Assembly: GCF_001865995.1 (NCBI RefSeq)
Contig: NZ_MLQQ01000001.1
Coordinates: forward strand, 1 to 64,000
Direction of reading: 5' to 3'
Length of the DNA stretch: 64,000 nucleotides
Source of the DNA: Anaerobacillus arseniciselenatis
GTDB taxonomy: Bacteria > Bacillota > Bacilli > Bacillales > Anaerobacillaceae
Shown: one piece after another, positions 1 through 9,481 of the stretch
How the letters are laid out: each line of letters begins with the position of its first letter
How positions within the stretch are numbered: position 1 is the stretch's first letter
Notes under the pieces: generated by a model
Seen by the model: only the letters and a program-made list of their open reading frames with translations
What the model was told of the DNA's origin: nothing
Databases searched by the model: none
Program-made: the position numbers and the translations under genes

Positions 1-80
1 TGATGAGGTTGATAGGTCTCGGGTGGAAGCGTGGCGACACGTGGAGCTGAGAGATACTAATCGGTCGAGGACTTATCCTA
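1..80 (+). rRNA. 23S ribosomal RNA, 3' end only
   Basis: The first 80 bases match the conserved last helix region of bacterial 23S rRNA, including the stretch GTGGCGACACGTGGAGC and the terminal CGAGGACTTATCC. Only the 3' end lies inside the window. A 5S gene follows downstream, so this is the tail of an rrn operon. The exact mature 3' end is estimated by comparison with Bacillus 23S. Confidence 0.95.
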
Positions 81-92
81 AAAATAAGTTTT

Positions 93-330
93 GAGTGAAG
101 AGTGTTGAGTTTTGAGTTATGAAAGTACCTCAAAGAAGCAAAACACAAACATCGAAAGATGAAGCTCAAAAATGAAATGAATGAAATACTCAAGTAACTT
201 AATTATGTATGTTATCTAGTTTTGAAAGAACAATCTTTCAATGAATTATGGATATGAAGATTGATGCTAGTGAGCCTCCAAGAGACGCTTACAAGTAACT
301 CAACACTCAAAACTCATAATTCAAAACTAA
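93..330. repeat. Heptamer-arm repeat element in the 23S-5S spacer
   Basis: Positions 93-120 are four consecutive 7-nt units of the form GAGTNNN (GAGTGAA, GAGTGTT, GAGTTTT, GAGTTAT). Positions 297-329 hold the complementary pattern (AACTCAACACTC and similar). The two arms could pair across about 175 nt. The inner part includes rrn spacer-like sequence (TTATCTAGTTTTGAAAGAAC near 213). The same family recurs at six further sites in this window; here it lies inside an rRNA operon. Confidence 0.75.
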
Positions 331-333
331 ATA

Positions 334-450
334 ATCTAGTGGCGATAGCGAAGAGGTCACACTCGTTCCCATGCCGAACACGATCGTTAAGCTCTTCAGC
401 GCCGATGGTAGTTAGGGGTTTCCCCTTGTGAGAGTAGGACGTTGCTAGGT
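334..450 (+). rRNA. 5S ribosomal RNA
   Basis: About 117 nt matching Bacillus 5S rRNA: GGCGATAGCGAAGAGGTCACAC near the 5' end, the conserved CCGAACACG and TTAAGCTCTTCAGCGCC, and GAGAGTAGGACG near the 3' end. The terminal stem forms between ATCTAG at 334-339 and CTAGGT at 445-450. It lies downstream of the 23S end and directly upstream of an intrinsic terminator. Confidence 0.96.
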
Positions 451-451
451 G

Positions 452-485
452 AAAAACACATTCCAATCGGAGTGTGTTTTTTTAG
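452..485 (+). terminator. Intrinsic terminator of the rRNA operon
   Basis: AAAACACATTCC pairs with GGAGTGTGTTTT around a 4-nt loop (AATC) and is followed by a T run. It begins just after the 5S 3' end. Confidence 0.9.
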
Positions 486-920
486 TTATAAAGAATTAAT
501 GGTTACTACAATAATCTGTGAAGCTGTCCCTGCGTCTCCTAGGTTTGCTTCGCAGTAGGCTTCCTCGTCGCAAAGGTGCAAGAAAAAAACATTTATTGAG
601 CGATGTTTTTTGAGTTAATAAGATTATTTTTGCGATAATCCAATAATTTTGTCATCATCCCCGATTTACTTGCAAAAAAAGATAATTTTGCAATCTCACC
701 GTTTCCTTTTGCGTTTATCCGATTATTTTTGCATACCTCTTTTATAAAGCATGTATTTCCTGTGTTACTCCCTTTATCAACGTAATTAAACATGAATATT
801 TACATATACTTCAATATTACTTATCAATTAAATTTGCTAACTAAGAAGGATTCAAGGCATATGATGGTAAATATATTATAATGCTCGATATACAAGCATA
901 TAATGTTTTAAAATAATTAA
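486..920. other. Gene-free stretch between rrn terminator and hairpin
   Basis: No credible gene is seen here. The only open frame, on the minus strand at 593-793, coincides with the tandem repeat at 622-741 and lacks a good ribosome binding site. The rest is AT-rich; a TATAAT at 877-882 has no convincing -35 partner. Confidence 0.6.
622..741. repeat. Six degenerate ~20-bp tandem repeats
   Basis: Units begin at about 622, 642, 663, 681, 701 and 721, a period of 18-21 nt. The core GATTATTTTTGC is identical at 622-633 and 721-732 and recurs in diverged form (GATAATTTTGC at 681, AATAATTTTG at 642). Units tend to end in ATCC or similar. Read on the minus strand the units are GCAAAAATAATC-like. 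Function is unknown; no gene is needed to explain the open frame across it. Confidence 0.7.
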
Positions 921-957
921 TCCCCTACTTTCTCGGGTTGAAGTAGGGGTCTTTTAC
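921..957 (+). terminator. Hairpin with T-rich tail upstream of mgtC-like gene
   Basis: CCCCTACTT (922-930) pairs perfectly with AAGTAGGGG (941-949) around a 10-nt loop, followed by TCTTTT. It could end transcription from upstream or act as an attenuator for the following gene. I do not see conserved M-box (magnesium riboswitch) sequence around it. Confidence 0.55.
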
Positions 958-1033
958 TACTAATCACTATCCGTAGTCAAATCAAACAAATAATAACTAA
1001 ACGATCATGAAATAAGTAACAGGGGTGGTTATA

Positions 1034-1753
1034 GTGGACATTATCCAAACAATTTTTACAGATGAAACAACAACTATTATGTTTCGGTTAGTTATCGCAG
1101 CAGCACTAGGTGGACTTGTTGGGTTTGAAAGAGAATATAATAAACATCCGGCAGGTTTTAGGACGCATTTGCTTGTATGTGTAGGTGCATGTTTAATCAT
1201 GTTATTATCAATGTTCGGTTTTCAAACTTACATGGAAGCTAACCCGGAATTTGTTAACTTTGATCCGTCACGTTTAGCGGCATATGTGGTTAGTGGAATT
1301 GGGTTTTTAGGGGCTGGAACGATTTTAGTTCAAGGTTATACAGTTCGTGGCTTAACAACAGCTGCTTCAATTTGGGTTGTAGCGGGTATAGGATTATCAG
1401 TAGGTGCTGGTATGTATATTGCGGGCCTATTCACAACGCTTATCGTCATTTTAAGCTTAATCTTTTTAAATAAAGTAGACGAATCATTTTTTAGAGTTAG
1501 AAAAAAAAGTGAACTTGAGTCAATCGTTATTCATGCGGAACCGAAAGATACGACCTTACTTTCAATCATTGATATTTTTGAACAACATAAAGTGAAAGTA
1601 AAAAAGGTGATGGTCGAGAGGGACAATACCTCTGAAAAAGAAGAGTTATTAAGATATCAGCTAAAAGTTCTTTATCCAAACGAAAAAGTAAAACTAACCT
1701 CGATTGACGAGTTATATAAATTGAAACAAGTTCATAAAGTATATTCGTTATAG
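1034..1753 (+). CDS. MgtC/SapB-family membrane protein
   Basis: A 239-residue protein with an N-terminal membrane domain of about four or five hydrophobic segments (residues ~15-145) and a charged C-terminal cytoplasmic domain (~155-239) that resembles the ACT-like tail of the longer family members. The motif GFEREY followed by RTHLLV near residues 30-50 is characteristic of MgtC/SapB. Family members are linked to growth under low magnesium or to regulation of partner proteins; the role here is not shown by the sequence. I chose GTG at 1034 because AGGGGTGG at 1021-1028 is correctly spaced for it; GTG at 1025 lies inside that site. The gene stands alone between the rrn terminator and the ctsR promoter. 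Confidence 0.85.
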   Translation: MDIIQTIFTDETTTIMFRLVIAAALGGLVGFEREYNKHPAGFRTHLLVCVGACLIMLLSMFGFQTYMEANPEFVNFDPSRLAAYVVSGIGFLGAGTILVQGYTVRGLTTAASIWVVAGIGLSVGAGMYIAGLFTTLIVILSLIFLNKVDESFFRVRKKSELESIVIHAEPKDTTLLSIIDIFEQHKVKVKKVMVERDNTSEKEELLRYQLKVLYPNEKVKLTSIDELYKLKQVHKVYSL

Positions 1754-1794
1754 GAATTAAAAAAAATGAGATGGCAATAATGAGTGTCAGATAG

Positions 1795-1822
1795 TTGAAA
1801 AATTCGATAAAATGGATATAAT
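1795..1822 (+). promoter_or_regulatory. SigA-type promoter of the ctsR operon
   Basis: TTGAAA at 1795-1800 and TATAAT at 1817-1822 are separated by 16 nt. The CtsR operator begins 8 nt after the -10 box, so repressor binding would block the start site. Confidence 0.8.
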
Positions 1823-1830
1823 AAAAACAA

Positions 1831-1853
1831 AGTCAAATATAGTCAAAGTCAAA
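1831..1853 (+). promoter_or_regulatory. CtsR operator (heptad direct repeats)
   Basis: AGTCAAA at 1831-1837 and 1841-1847 are separated by TAT, matching the established CtsR consensus of RGTCAAA heptads spaced by three nucleotides. A third AGTCAAA at 1847-1853 overlaps the second by one base. The site lies between the promoter and ctsR, so the operon is expected to be autorepressed and induced by heat or protein stress. Confidence 0.92.
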
Positions 1854-1879
1854 CATATAGTAATGAGAGGAGGGATTTG

Positions 1880-2347
1880 GTGAAAAATGTATCTGATATC
1901 ATTGAGCATTATTTAAAAAGCATTATGAATGACAGTGACCGTGATCTAATTGAAATAAAGCGGAGTGAAATAGCCGAGCGGTTTCAATGTGTTCCTTCTC
2001 AAATTAATTATGTAATTAGTACTAGGTTTACTGTTGAAAAAGGATACTTAGTAGAAAGTAAGCGTGGTGGCGGCGGCTTCATTCGAATTATTAAAATAAA
2101 AGCTCATAATAAAGCAGAATTATTTGATCAAATGCTGACTCTTATAGGTGATAAAATATCCCAAAGTGGTGGTGAGGATATTTTATATCGCCTTTATGAT
2201 GAAAAAGTAATTACAAAAAGAGAAGCCGACATTATTCATAGTACTATTGACCGTTCAGTATTGAATGTCCAACTACCTTATCGTGATCAACTAAGAGCAA
2301 ATATATTAAGGGCAATTATCTCTACACTGAAGTATAAATACCAATGA
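1880..2347 (+). CDS. ctsR: CtsR, class III stress gene repressor
   Basis: A 155-residue transcriptional repressor of clp genes. The N-terminal winged helix-turn-helix includes the segment EIAERFQCVPSQINYVI (~30-46) and the glycine-rich wing RGGGG at 62-66, the heat-sensing loop in B. subtilis CtsR. The C-terminal half is the dimerisation and McsB-contacting domain. The length is that of the family. GTG at 1880 is preferred over TTG at 1877 because it is better spaced from GAGGAGGG (1866-1874). It is the first gene of ctsR-mcsA-mcsB-clpC and sits right behind its own operator. Confidence 0.96.
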   Translation: MKNVSDIIEHYLKSIMNDSDRDLIEIKRSEIAERFQCVPSQINYVISTRFTVEKGYLVESKRGGGGFIRIIKIKAHNKAELFDQMLTLIGDKISQSGGEDILYRLYDEKVITKREADIIHSTIDRSVLNVQLPYRDQLRANILRAIISTLKYKYQ

Positions 2348-2374
2348 TTAAATTGAGGAGGGGAGTTCAGTATT

Positions 2375-2908
2375 ATGTTATGCCATGAATGCAACAAAAG
2401 AGAAGCAACACTACATTTCACAAAAATTCTCAATGGAGAAAAAATGGAAATCCACTTATGCGATCAATGTGCTAGAGAAAAAGGTGAATATTTGCCAGGT
2501 TCAAACGGTTTTTCGATACATCAACTGTTATCTGGCTTACTAAACTTTGAACAACCGATACAAAACTCTCCAAGTCGGTCGCTTCAAAGTGAACAGCAAT
2601 GTAAAAAGTGCGGAATGAGCTTTCACCAATTTGCACGTGCTGGCAGGTTTGGTTGTGCAGAGTGTTACAAAACGTTTAACCTTAAACTGGATCCAATGTT
2701 AAAAAGGGTTCATAGTGGTAATACCGTTCATATAGGAAAGATTCCAAAAAGAATTGGTACTGATATACAGTTGCAACGTCAAATTGAACAATTAAAAAAA
2801 CAGTTACAACAACACATCTCTAAAGAAGAGTTTGAGGAAGCGGCAAAGTTAAGAGATGAAATACGAGCTTTAGAGAAATTAGCTGAACAAAGTGGGGGGG
2901 AAGATTGA
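2375..2908 (+). CDS. mcsA: McsA, zinc-binding activator of McsB
   Basis: A 177-residue cytoplasmic protein with four CxxC pairs: C3/C6, C29/C32, C76/C79 and C94/C97, as in McsA, where they bind metal ions. A UVR-type helical domain covers the last ~40 residues, the kind of segment that contacts ClpC or UvrB-like partners. In B. subtilis McsA stimulates the arginine kinase McsB and modulates CtsR. The stop codon overlaps the mcsB start, implying translational coupling. GAGGAGGGG stands upstream of the start. Confidence 0.95.
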   Translation: MLCHECNKREATLHFTKILNGEKMEIHLCDQCAREKGEYLPGSNGFSIHQLLSGLLNFEQPIQNSPSRSLQSEQQCKKCGMSFHQFARAGRFGCAECYKTFNLKLDPMLKRVHSGNTVHIGKIPKRIGTDIQLQRQIEQLKKQLQQHISKEEFEEAAKLRDEIRALEKLAEQSGGED

Positions 2909-3984
2909 TGTCACTAGAAAAATTTATTAGTGAGGCAATTAGCCCTTGGATGAAAAATGAAGGCTCTGAATCAGACATCGTTTTAAGCAGTAGAATTCGC
3001 TTAGCGCGAAACTTAAAAAATTATTCGTTTCCAATTATTGCAACGACTGAAGAAGCTAACTTAGTTGTCAAACAAGTTAAAGAACATTTTGAAGAGCAGA
3101 AATATGATAAGTATGGTCCGTTTGAACTTCTTGAAATGGATGATATGAAACCTATTGAAAAAAAGGTATTAGTCGAAAAGCATCTCATTAGCCCACAGCT
3201 AGCGGATGAGTCTAAAAAGGGTGCTGTTTTATTAAGTTCAGATGAATCCCTTAGTATTATGGTGAATGAAGAGGATCATTTACGAATACAATGTTTATTC
3301 TCAGGGTTTCAATTAAATGAAGGTCTTGTTTTAGCAAGTGGGATTGACGATTGGTTTGAGAGTAAATTACATTATGCTTTTGATGAAAAGAAAGGATATT
3401 TAACTAGCTGTCCAACGAACGTAGGTACAGGGTTACGAGCATCGGTAATGATGCATTTACCTGCGCTGGTCATTACTAAGCAATTAAATAAAATTTTACC
3501 CGCCATTAATCAATTAGGACTCGTTGTAAGAGGAATTTACGGGGAAGGTAGCGAAGCTTTAGGAAACCTCTTTCAAATTTCAAACCAAATTACTCTTGGA
3601 AAGTCTGAAGAAGATATCGTAGAAGATCTTAGAGGGGTTGTGCTTCAACTTATTCACCAAGAGAGAGCGGCGAGAGAAATGTTACTTCAATCTTCAAAGC
3701 TTCTTTTAGAAGATCGCGTGTATCGATCGTATGGAATACTAGCATATGCTAGAACACTTGAATCTAAAGAAGCTGCCCAACGGCTGTCTGATGTTCGTCT
3801 CGGGATTGATATGAAGATTTTAAAAGGAGTATCAGCGAGTATCCTAAATGAACTGATGATTCTTACACAACCGGGCTTTTTACAACAATATGCGGGTGAA
3901 ATTTTATCCGCAGATCAACGTGACGAACGAAGGGCTGCATTAATAAGAGAACGACTAAATTTAGAAATAGAAAAGTTTAACTAA
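2908..3984 (+). CDS. mcsB: McsB, protein arginine kinase
   Basis: A 358-residue phosphagen-kinase-family enzyme that phosphorylates arginines on proteins, marking them for ClpCP and inactivating CtsR. The ATP-binding [10 protein letters not shown] motif lies near residue 27, the catalytic cysteine is in [10 protein letters not shown], and [13 protein letters not shown] is the typical substrate loop region. Family length is about 360. I chose ATG at 2908, which overlaps the mcsA stop by one base (TGATG arrangement); the in-frame TTG at 2905 is less likely. GGGGGGG at 2894-2900 serves as the ribosome binding site. Confidence 0.96.
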   Translation: MSLEKFISEAISPWMKNEGSESDIVLSSRIRLARNLKNYSFPIIATTEEANLVVKQVKEHFEEQKYDKYGPFELLEMDDMKPIEKKVLVEKHLISPQLADESKKGAVLLSSDESLSIMVNEEDHLRIQCLFSGFQLNEGLVLASGIDDWFESKLHYAFDEKKGYLTSCPTNVGTGLRASVMMHLPALVITKQLNKILPAINQLGLVVRGIYGEGSEALGNLFQISNQITLGKSEEDIVEDLRGVVLQLIHQERAAREMLLQSSKLLLEDRVYRSYGILAYARTLESKEAAQRLSDVRLGIDMKILKGVSASILNELMILTQPGFLQQYAGEILSADQRDERRAALIRERLNLEIEKFN

Positions 3985-4004
3985 TCTGTGGAGGTGGAGT
4001 TATT

Positions 4005-6428
4005 ATGATGTTTGGTAGATTTACTGAAAGAGCACAAAAAGTTTTGGCTTTAGCCCAAGAAGAAGCCATTCGTTTAGGACATAACAATATTGGAACTGAA
4101 CATGTATTGTTAGGTTTAATTCGAGAAGGGGAAGGGATTGCAGCTAAAGCATTAGTAGGCTTAGGACTAGGTTCTGATAAAATCCAAAATGAAGTTGAAA
4201 CATTAATCGGAAAAGGCCAAGAAGGGTCTAAAACAGTTCATTATACCCCAAGAGCAAAAAAAGTAATTGAACTATCGATGGATGAGGCGAGAAAACTAGG
4301 TCACTCCTACGTAGGAACAGAACATATTTTACTAGGCCTAATTAGAGAAGGTGAAGGTGTAGCTGCTCGTGTATTAAATAATTTAGGTGTAAGCTTAAAT
4401 AAAGCACGTCAGCAAGTGTTACAGCTGTTAGGCAGTAATGAAACATCAGGTGGGAGCCAACAAGGTGCAGCTTCAAACGTTAACACCCCGACATTAGATA
4501 GCTTAGCTCGAGACTTAACAGCTATGGCAAAAGAAGAAGGTTTAGATCCTGTCATTGGCCGTAGTAAAGAAATTGAACGAGTAATTCAAGTGTTAAGCCG
4601 TAGAACGAAAAATAATCCAGTACTAATTGGTGAACCAGGTGTTGGTAAGACGGCAATTGCTGAAGGTCTTGCTCAACAAATCATTGCCAATGAAGTTCCT
4701 GAAACTCTTCGTGGAAAACGAGTAATGACTCTTGATATGGGAACCGTAGTCGCTGGTACAAAATACAGAGGTGAGTTTGAAGATCGTCTAAAAAAAGTGA
4801 TGGACGAAATTCGCCAAGCAGGAAACGTCATTCTTTTCATTGATGAACTTCATACGCTCATTGGAGCTGGTGGAGCAGAAGGAGCAATTGATGCTTCGAA
4901 TATTTTAAAGCCTTCTTTAGCTAGAGGCGAACTGCAATGTATCGGAGCGACAACATTAGATGAGTACCGTAAATATATAGAGAAAGATGCAGCATTAGAA
5001 CGACGTTTTCAACCAATACAAGTCGATGAACCATCAATCGAAGAATCTGTCTTAATTTTAAAAGGACTACGAGATCGTTATGAAGCTCATCACCGGGTCA
5101 CAATTACAGACGAAGCGATTGAAGAATCGGTAAAACTTTCTGATCGCTATATATCTGATCGTTTTTTACCGGATAAAGCCATTGACTTAGTCGACGAAGC
5201 AGCTTCTAAAGTGCGACTTCGCTCTTATACGATCCCACCAAACTTAAAAGAACTTGAACAAAAGCTTGAGGAAACACGAAAAGAAAAAGATGCTTCTGTT
5301 CAAAGCCAAGAGTTTGAAAAAGCGGCATCGTTACGTGATAGTGAACAAAGACTACGCGAAGAGCTTGAGACAATGAAAAAAGAATGGAAAGAAAAACAAG
5401 GACAAGAAAATACAGAAGTCACGACTGAAGATATTGCCCAAGTTGTGGCAAGTTGGACGGGGATTCCAGTATCTAAATTAGCGGAAGAAGAAACAGAAAG
5501 ACTTCTTAAAATGGAAGAAATCTTGCATAAACGTGTAGTTGGTCAGGATGAGGCTGTGAAGGCGGTATCCAAAGCCGTTCGCCGAGCAAGAGCAGGGTTA
5601 AAAGACCCGAAACGCCCAATTGGCTCATTTATCTTCTTAGGTCCAACAGGAGTAGGTAAAACTGAATTAGCAAGAGCTGTAGCTGAAACACTCTTTGGGG
5701 ATGAAGACGCAGTAATTCGCATCGATATGTCCGAATATATGGAAAAGCATGCAACATCAAGGCTCGTTGGTTCGCCTCCTGGGTATGTTGGACACGACGA
5801 CGGAGGTCAGCTAACAGAAAAGGTAAGAAGAAAACCGTATTCTGTTATTCTTTTCGATGAAATTGAAAAAGCGCACCCTGAAGTATTTAACATTTTACTT
5901 CAAGTGTTAGAAGATGGACGCTTGACTGATTCTAAAGGTCGAGTTGTTGACTTTAGAAATACGGCTGTGATTATGACTTCAAACGTTGGAGCAAGTGAAT
6001 TAAGAAGAAATAAATTCTTAGGATTTACAACTCAGTCAGAAGGTCAAGAATATAAAGATATGAAGGAAAAAGTAATGGGTGAGCTTAAAAAGAGCTTCCG
6101 TCCTGAGTTTTTAAATCGTATCGATGAAATTATTGTCTTCCACTCGTTAGAGAAGAAGCATATTACAGAAATTGTTTCATTAATGGCAGAAACATTAAAA
6201 AAGCGCTTGTTAGAGCATGAAATAGAGTTTGATTTAACAGAATCGGCGAAAGAAAAAATTGTGGATGAAGGATATGACCCTGAATATGGAGCCCGACCTC
6301 TTCGTCGTGCATTACAAAAACACGTAGAAGACCGTCTCTCTGAAGAGTTGTTAAAGGGAAATATTCAAAAAGGTCAAAAGGTAAAGCTAGATGTAAAAAA
6401 TAAAGAATTCACAGTAGAAGCAAAATAG
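4005..6428 (+). CDS. clpC: ClpC, HSP100 ATPase
   Basis: An 807-residue AAA+ unfoldase that feeds substrates to ClpP. Two N-terminal Clp repeats span ~1-145. D1 has Walker A GEPGVGKT at 209-216 and Walker B VILFIDEL at 275-282. A UVR-like coiled middle domain lies at ~415-455, and D2 has Walker A GPTGVGKT at 546-553. The middle domain is where adaptors such as MecA or McsB act. It is the last gene of the CtsR-controlled operon, with a terminator-like hairpin right after it. GTGGAGGTGG precedes the start. Confidence 0.97.
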   Translation: MMFGRFTERAQKVLALAQEEAIRLGHNNIGTEHVLLGLIREGEGIAAKALVGLGLGSDKIQNEVETLIGKGQEGSKTVHYTPRAKKVIELSMDEARKLGHSYVGTEHILLGLIREGEGVAARVLNNLGVSLNKARQQVLQLLGSNETSGGSQQGAASNVNTPTLDSLARDLTAMAKEEGLDPVIGRSKEIERVIQVLSRRTKNNPVLIGEPGVGKTAIAEGLAQQIIANEVPETLRGKRVMTLDMGTVVAGTKYRGEFEDRLKKVMDEIRQAGNVILFIDELHTLIGAGGAEGAIDASNILKPSLARGELQCIGATTLDEYRKYIEKDAALERRFQPIQVDEPSIEESVLILKGLRDRYEAHHRVTITDEAIEESVKLSDRYISDRFLPDKAIDLVDEAASKVRLRSYTIPPNLKELEQKLEETRKEKDASVQSQEFEKAASLRDSEQRLREELETMKKEWKEKQGQENTEVTTEDIAQVVASWTGIPVSKLAEEETERLLKMEEILHKRVVGQDEAVKAVSKAVRRARAGLKDPKRPIGSFIFLGPTGVGKTELARAVAETLFGDEDAVIRIDMSEYMEKHATSRLVGSPPGYVGHDDGGQLTEKVRRKPYSVILFDEIEKAHPEVFNILLQVLEDGRLTDSKGRVVDFRNTAVIMTSNVGASELRRNKFLGFTTQSEGQEYKDMKEKVMGELKKSFRPEFLNRIDEIIVFHSLEKKHITEIVSLMAETLKKRLLEHEIEFDLTESAKEKIVDEGYDPEYGARPLRRALQKHVEDRLSEELLKGNIQKGQKVKLDVKNKEFTVEAK

Positions 6429-6446
6429 AAAAATCAAATCGAACAA

Positions 6447-6485
6447 AGAGGTTGGCATAGTTATAAATGTCAGCCTCTAGTTTTG
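6447..6485 (+). terminator. Terminator-like hairpin after clpC
   Basis: AGAGGTTGGCAT (6447-6458) pairs with ATGTCAGCCTCT (6467-6478), including G-T pairs, and is followed by AGTTTTG. The tail is weak in T, so termination may be partial and allow read-through into radA. Confidence 0.6.
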
Positions 6486-6606
6486 AAAGAACTGCATAAT
6501 ATTAACTTAAAACTAAGTAAGGGCAATTTTACCCTTCATGCTATAAGTATTTTTGTAATTTATGTTAAAATATAGCTGATGAAATGAAATAAGATTATAT
6601 TTATAA

Positions 6607-6813
6607 AGCTTACCAAGGCGCTTGCGCTTTTCTTGAAAAAGAAGAAAGTGAAATTTTTTGAACTTGGAAAGGTGTCTAGCTCCAGCGCCTAGCCCTTCGA
6701 GCGTTTCGATCCATCGATGTTTATCTACTCGGTGATGCATCTCAAGAGGTGATAAACCGTCGCTGGCCCTCCAACGCTTTTCAGGGCTTACCAAGGCGCT
6801 TGCGCTTTTCTTT
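6607..6813 (+). repeat. GCGCTTTTCTT hairpin repeat upstream of radA
   Basis: Two copies of CTTACCAAGGCGCTTGCGC followed by TTTTCTT end at 6634 and 6813. The second belongs to a longer unit starting near 6661 with GGTGTCTAGCTCCAGCGCC, whose AGCGCC can pair with GGCGCT of the end module. The element ends about 16 nt before the radA start. Related elements occur at 20581-20698, 54795-54846 and 58095-58143. The family resembles repeats I have seen in Bacillus and Geobacillus intergenic regions; function is unknown. Confidence 0.7.
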
Positions 6814-6828
6814 AGATAGGGGATTTTT

Positions 6829-8202
6829 ATGGCAAAGAGGAAAACTAAATTTGTATGTCAAGAATGTGGATATGAATCAACAAAGTGGATGGGAAAATGC
6901 CCAGGTTGTCAAAGTTGGAACTCGATGGCTGAAGAGTTTGAAGAGCAACAAAGTAAAAAGCGAGGTTTTGTCACTTCAGGAGTTTCGTCTTCTAAAAAGC
7001 CACAACCGATAACAACGATAGAAAGAGACCAAGAGCAAAGATTAAGTACGGATATGATTGAGCTTAATCGTGTCTTAGGTGGTGGAATTGTACCGGGATC
7101 ACTCGTTCTTGTTGGTGGTGACCCAGGTATTGGAAAGTCGACATTGCTATTACAAGTGTCAGCGAAACTAGCACAAAATAACCATAAGGTATTGTATATC
7201 TCTGGTGAGGAATCAGTGAAGCAAACAAAAATTCGTGCTGATAGGCTTAATGTCACTTCAGACAATTTATATGTTTTAGCGGAAACGGATTTAGAGTTTA
7301 TTGAAAAAGCGATTGAAGAGATTAATCCAGCTTTAGTAATTATTGATTCTATTCAAACAGTTTATATGGCCGATGTAACTTCTGCGCCTGGAAGTGTTTC
7401 ACAAGTTCGCGAAAGTACGGCTGCTTTAATGCGAATTGCAAAAACGAAAGGAATCGCAATATTTATCGTTGGTCACGTAACGAAACAAGGGGCGATTGCT
7501 GGACCAAGACTGTTGGAACATATGGTTGATTCAGTTCTATACTTTGAAGGTGAACGTCATCATACGTTTCGGATATTAAGGGCGGTTAAAAACCGTTTCG
7601 GTTCTACAAATGAAATAGGTATTTTTGAAATGAAAGAAATTGGCCTTGAAGAAGTGTTAAACCCATCAGAGATTTTCTTAGAAGAACGCTCTGAAGCAAC
7701 ATCCGGTTCGATTGTCGTGGCCTCAATGGAGGGCACAAGAACTGTATTAGTAGAAATTCAAGCGCTAATTTCACCGACAACATTTGGGAACCCAAGGCGA
7801 ATGGCAACAGGAATAGATCATAATCGAGTTTCATTATTAATGGCAGTTTTAGAAAAACGAGTTGGGATGTTACTACAAAATCAAGATGCTTATTTAAATG
7901 TCGCTGGTGGAGTGCGACTAGATGAACCAGCAATAGATTTAGGAGTTGCGATTTGTATTGCGTCTAGTTTTAGAGACCAACCAACAAATCAAACAGACGT
8001 TGTTATTGGCGAAATAGGTTTAACTGGAGAAGTACGACGAGTTTCGCGAATTGAACAACGAGTGTTAGAAGCGGCTAAATTAGGTTTTAAACGTGTCATT
8101 GTTCCTGAACAAAACCTCGGTGGTTGGACGATCCCTGATGGCATTCAAGTGTTAGGTGTCTCAACGGTGAGAGAGGCGTTAGATATTTTGATGGGAGGTT
8201 AA
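6829..8202 (+). CDS. radA: RadA, DNA recombination/repair ATPase
   Basis: A 457-residue RecA-like branch-migration helicase. The N-terminal zinc finger has C10, C13, C24 and C27. Walker A is [10 protein letters not shown] near residue 97, the RadA-specific KNRFGS motif follows near residue 250, and the C-terminal part is a Lon-protease-like domain. Family length is about 455. The ATG is preceded by AGATAGGGGA. It lies between the clpC terminator-like hairpin and disA; in B. subtilis RadA and DisA interact, which fits their 4-nt spacing here. Confidence 0.96.
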   Translation: MAKRKTKFVCQECGYESTKWMGKCPGCQSWNSMAEEFEEQQSKKRGFVTSGVSSSKKPQPITTIERDQEQRLSTDMIELNRVLGGGIVPGSLVLVGGDPGIGKSTLLLQVSAKLAQNNHKVLYISGEESVKQTKIRADRLNVTSDNLYVLAETDLEFIEKAIEEINPALVIIDSIQTVYMADVTSAPGSVSQVRESTAALMRIAKTKGIAIFIVGHVTKQGAIAGPRLLEHMVDSVLYFEGERHHTFRILRAVKNRFGSTNEIGIFEMKEIGLEEVLNPSEIFLEERSEATSGSIVVASMEGTRTVLVEIQALISPTTFGNPRRMATGIDHNRVSLLMAVLEKRVGMLLQNQDAYLNVAGGVRLDEPAIDLGVAICIASSFRDQPTNQTDVVIGEIGLTGEVRRVSRIEQRVLEAAKLGFKRVIVPEQNLGGWTIPDGIQVLGVSTVREALDILMGG

Positions 8203-8206
8203 GATT

Positions 8207-9280
8207 TTGGATCATAGTAGTAAAACAGCATTTATTAATGATGTCTTAAAATTAGTTGCTCCTGGAACGCCACTAAGGGCAGGGATCGATAATGTATTAA
8301 GGGCGAAAACAGGAGGACTAATTGTATTAGGTTATAACAATGAAATGATGAACATTGTCGATGGTGGCTTCTTTATTAATTGTGAGTTTTCGCCTGCTTA
8401 CCTTTATGAACTTGCTAAAATGGACGGAGCCATTATATTAAATGAGGAAGGCGACCGTATTTTATATGCAAATACACAGCTAGTACCTAACCCGTCAATT
8501 GCTTCAAGTGAAACTGGAATAAGACATCGAACAGCAGAAAGGGTAGCGAGACAGACAAATAATTTAGTTATTTCAATCTCGCAAAGAAGGAACGTAATAA
8601 CTCTTTACCAAGGAGAGTGTCGTTATTCTTTAAAGGATATTGGTGTGATTTTAACAAAGGCCAACCAGGCGATTCAAACGCTTGAAAAATATAAATCTGT
8701 TCTTGACCAAGGGATCACTAACTTAGGAGCACTCGAGTTCGAAGAGTTAGTTACGTTTCAAGAGGTATCTCAAGTCATTCATCGTGTCGAGATGGTGCTT
8801 AGAATTAAACGTGAAATATTGAACTATGTTAATGAACTTGGTGATGAGGGAAGGCTAATTTCAATGCAGCTAGAAGAACTTGTCTCAAAAACTGAAAAAG
8901 AAGCAAGGCTGTTAATTAAAGATTATGCAAAAGATCCAAATCAAGATGAGCTTCATATTTTAAAACAGTTGAAAAAATTATCTAATGATGAATTACTTGA
9001 CGACAATATTATTGTTAAGTTATTAGGTTTTTCTAAAAATATTAATTTGTCCGAGCATACGGTAAATCCAAGAGGGTATAGAATACTCCATAAAATACCA
9101 CGTATACCACCGTTGGTTGTAGATAACCTTATTGAGAAGTTTGAAGATATTAATCATATTATGAGAGCTTCAATACAAGAACTGGATGAAGTTGATGGGA
9201 TTGGTGAAGCGAGAGCTAGAAAGATTAAAGAAGGGTTATCACGAATCCAAGAACAATTATTCATAGATCGACATATTTAA
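8207..9280 (+). CDS. disA: DisA, DNA-integrity-scanning diadenylate cyclase
   Basis: A 357-residue enzyme that makes c-di-AMP from two ATP while scanning DNA. The N-terminal DAC domain carries DGA at 73-75 and RHRT at 106-109, both required for catalysis. A helical linker follows (~150-290), then a C-terminal helix-hairpin-helix DNA-binding domain ending in [16 protein letters not shown]. The start is TTG, supported by GGGAGGTTAAG at the right distance. It follows radA after four bases. The length is the usual one. Confidence 0.96.
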   Translation: MDHSSKTAFINDVLKLVAPGTPLRAGIDNVLRAKTGGLIVLGYNNEMMNIVDGGFFINCEFSPAYLYELAKMDGAIILNEEGDRILYANTQLVPNPSIASSETGIRHRTAERVARQTNNLVISISQRRNVITLYQGECRYSLKDIGVILTKANQAIQTLEKYKSVLDQGITNLGALEFEELVTFQEVSQVIHRVEMVLRIKREILNYVNELGDEGRLISMQLEELVSKTEKEARLLIKDYAKDPNQDELHILKQLKKLSNDELLDDNIIVKLLGFSKNINLSEHTVNPRGYRILHKIPRIPPLVVDNLIEKFEDINHIMRASIQELDEVDGIGEARARKIKEGLSRIQEQLFIDRHI

Positions 9281-9289
9281 AGAAATTTC

Positions 9290-9318
9290 TTGACGTATAA
9301 TTGTATTGACGTTATAAT
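9290..9318 (+). promoter_or_regulatory. SigA-type promoter upstream of yacL
   Basis: TTGACG at 9290-9295 and TATAAT at 9313-9318 are 17 nt apart, a near-consensus vegetative promoter just after the disA stop. The leader to yacL would be about 160 nt and AT-rich. A second TATAAT at 9454-9459 lies too close to the ribosome binding site to be convincing. Confidence 0.75.
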
Positions 9319-9481
9319 GAAAACTTTTGTTAAAATTGACAACCTACTATGACTTTGTTATTTTTAAACTATGAAAAATTTGAATACACTTTAATAAATA
9401 TAGAAAATTTCGTTATTTTTTTAAAAATTACGTTTCAAATTTTACTGATTGTCTATAATGATAAAGGAGGTGAAATAATAT

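Noticed and set aside
81..333. tRNA gene in the 23S-5S spacer
   Set aside because: No T-loop GTTCGA with matching acceptor stem was found; the region is repeat and spacer sequence.
593..793. Minus-strand frame of 66 codons after the 5S gene
   Set aside because: It is made of the 20-bp tandem repeat, has low-complexity codons and no ribosome binding site.
921..957. Magnesium riboswitch (M-box) before the MgtC-like gene
   Set aside because: Only one hairpin is present; the conserved multi-helix core of the M-box is not seen in 790-1030.
6749..7012. 87-codon plus-strand frame before radA
   Set aside because: It starts in the repeat and runs out of frame through the start of radA.
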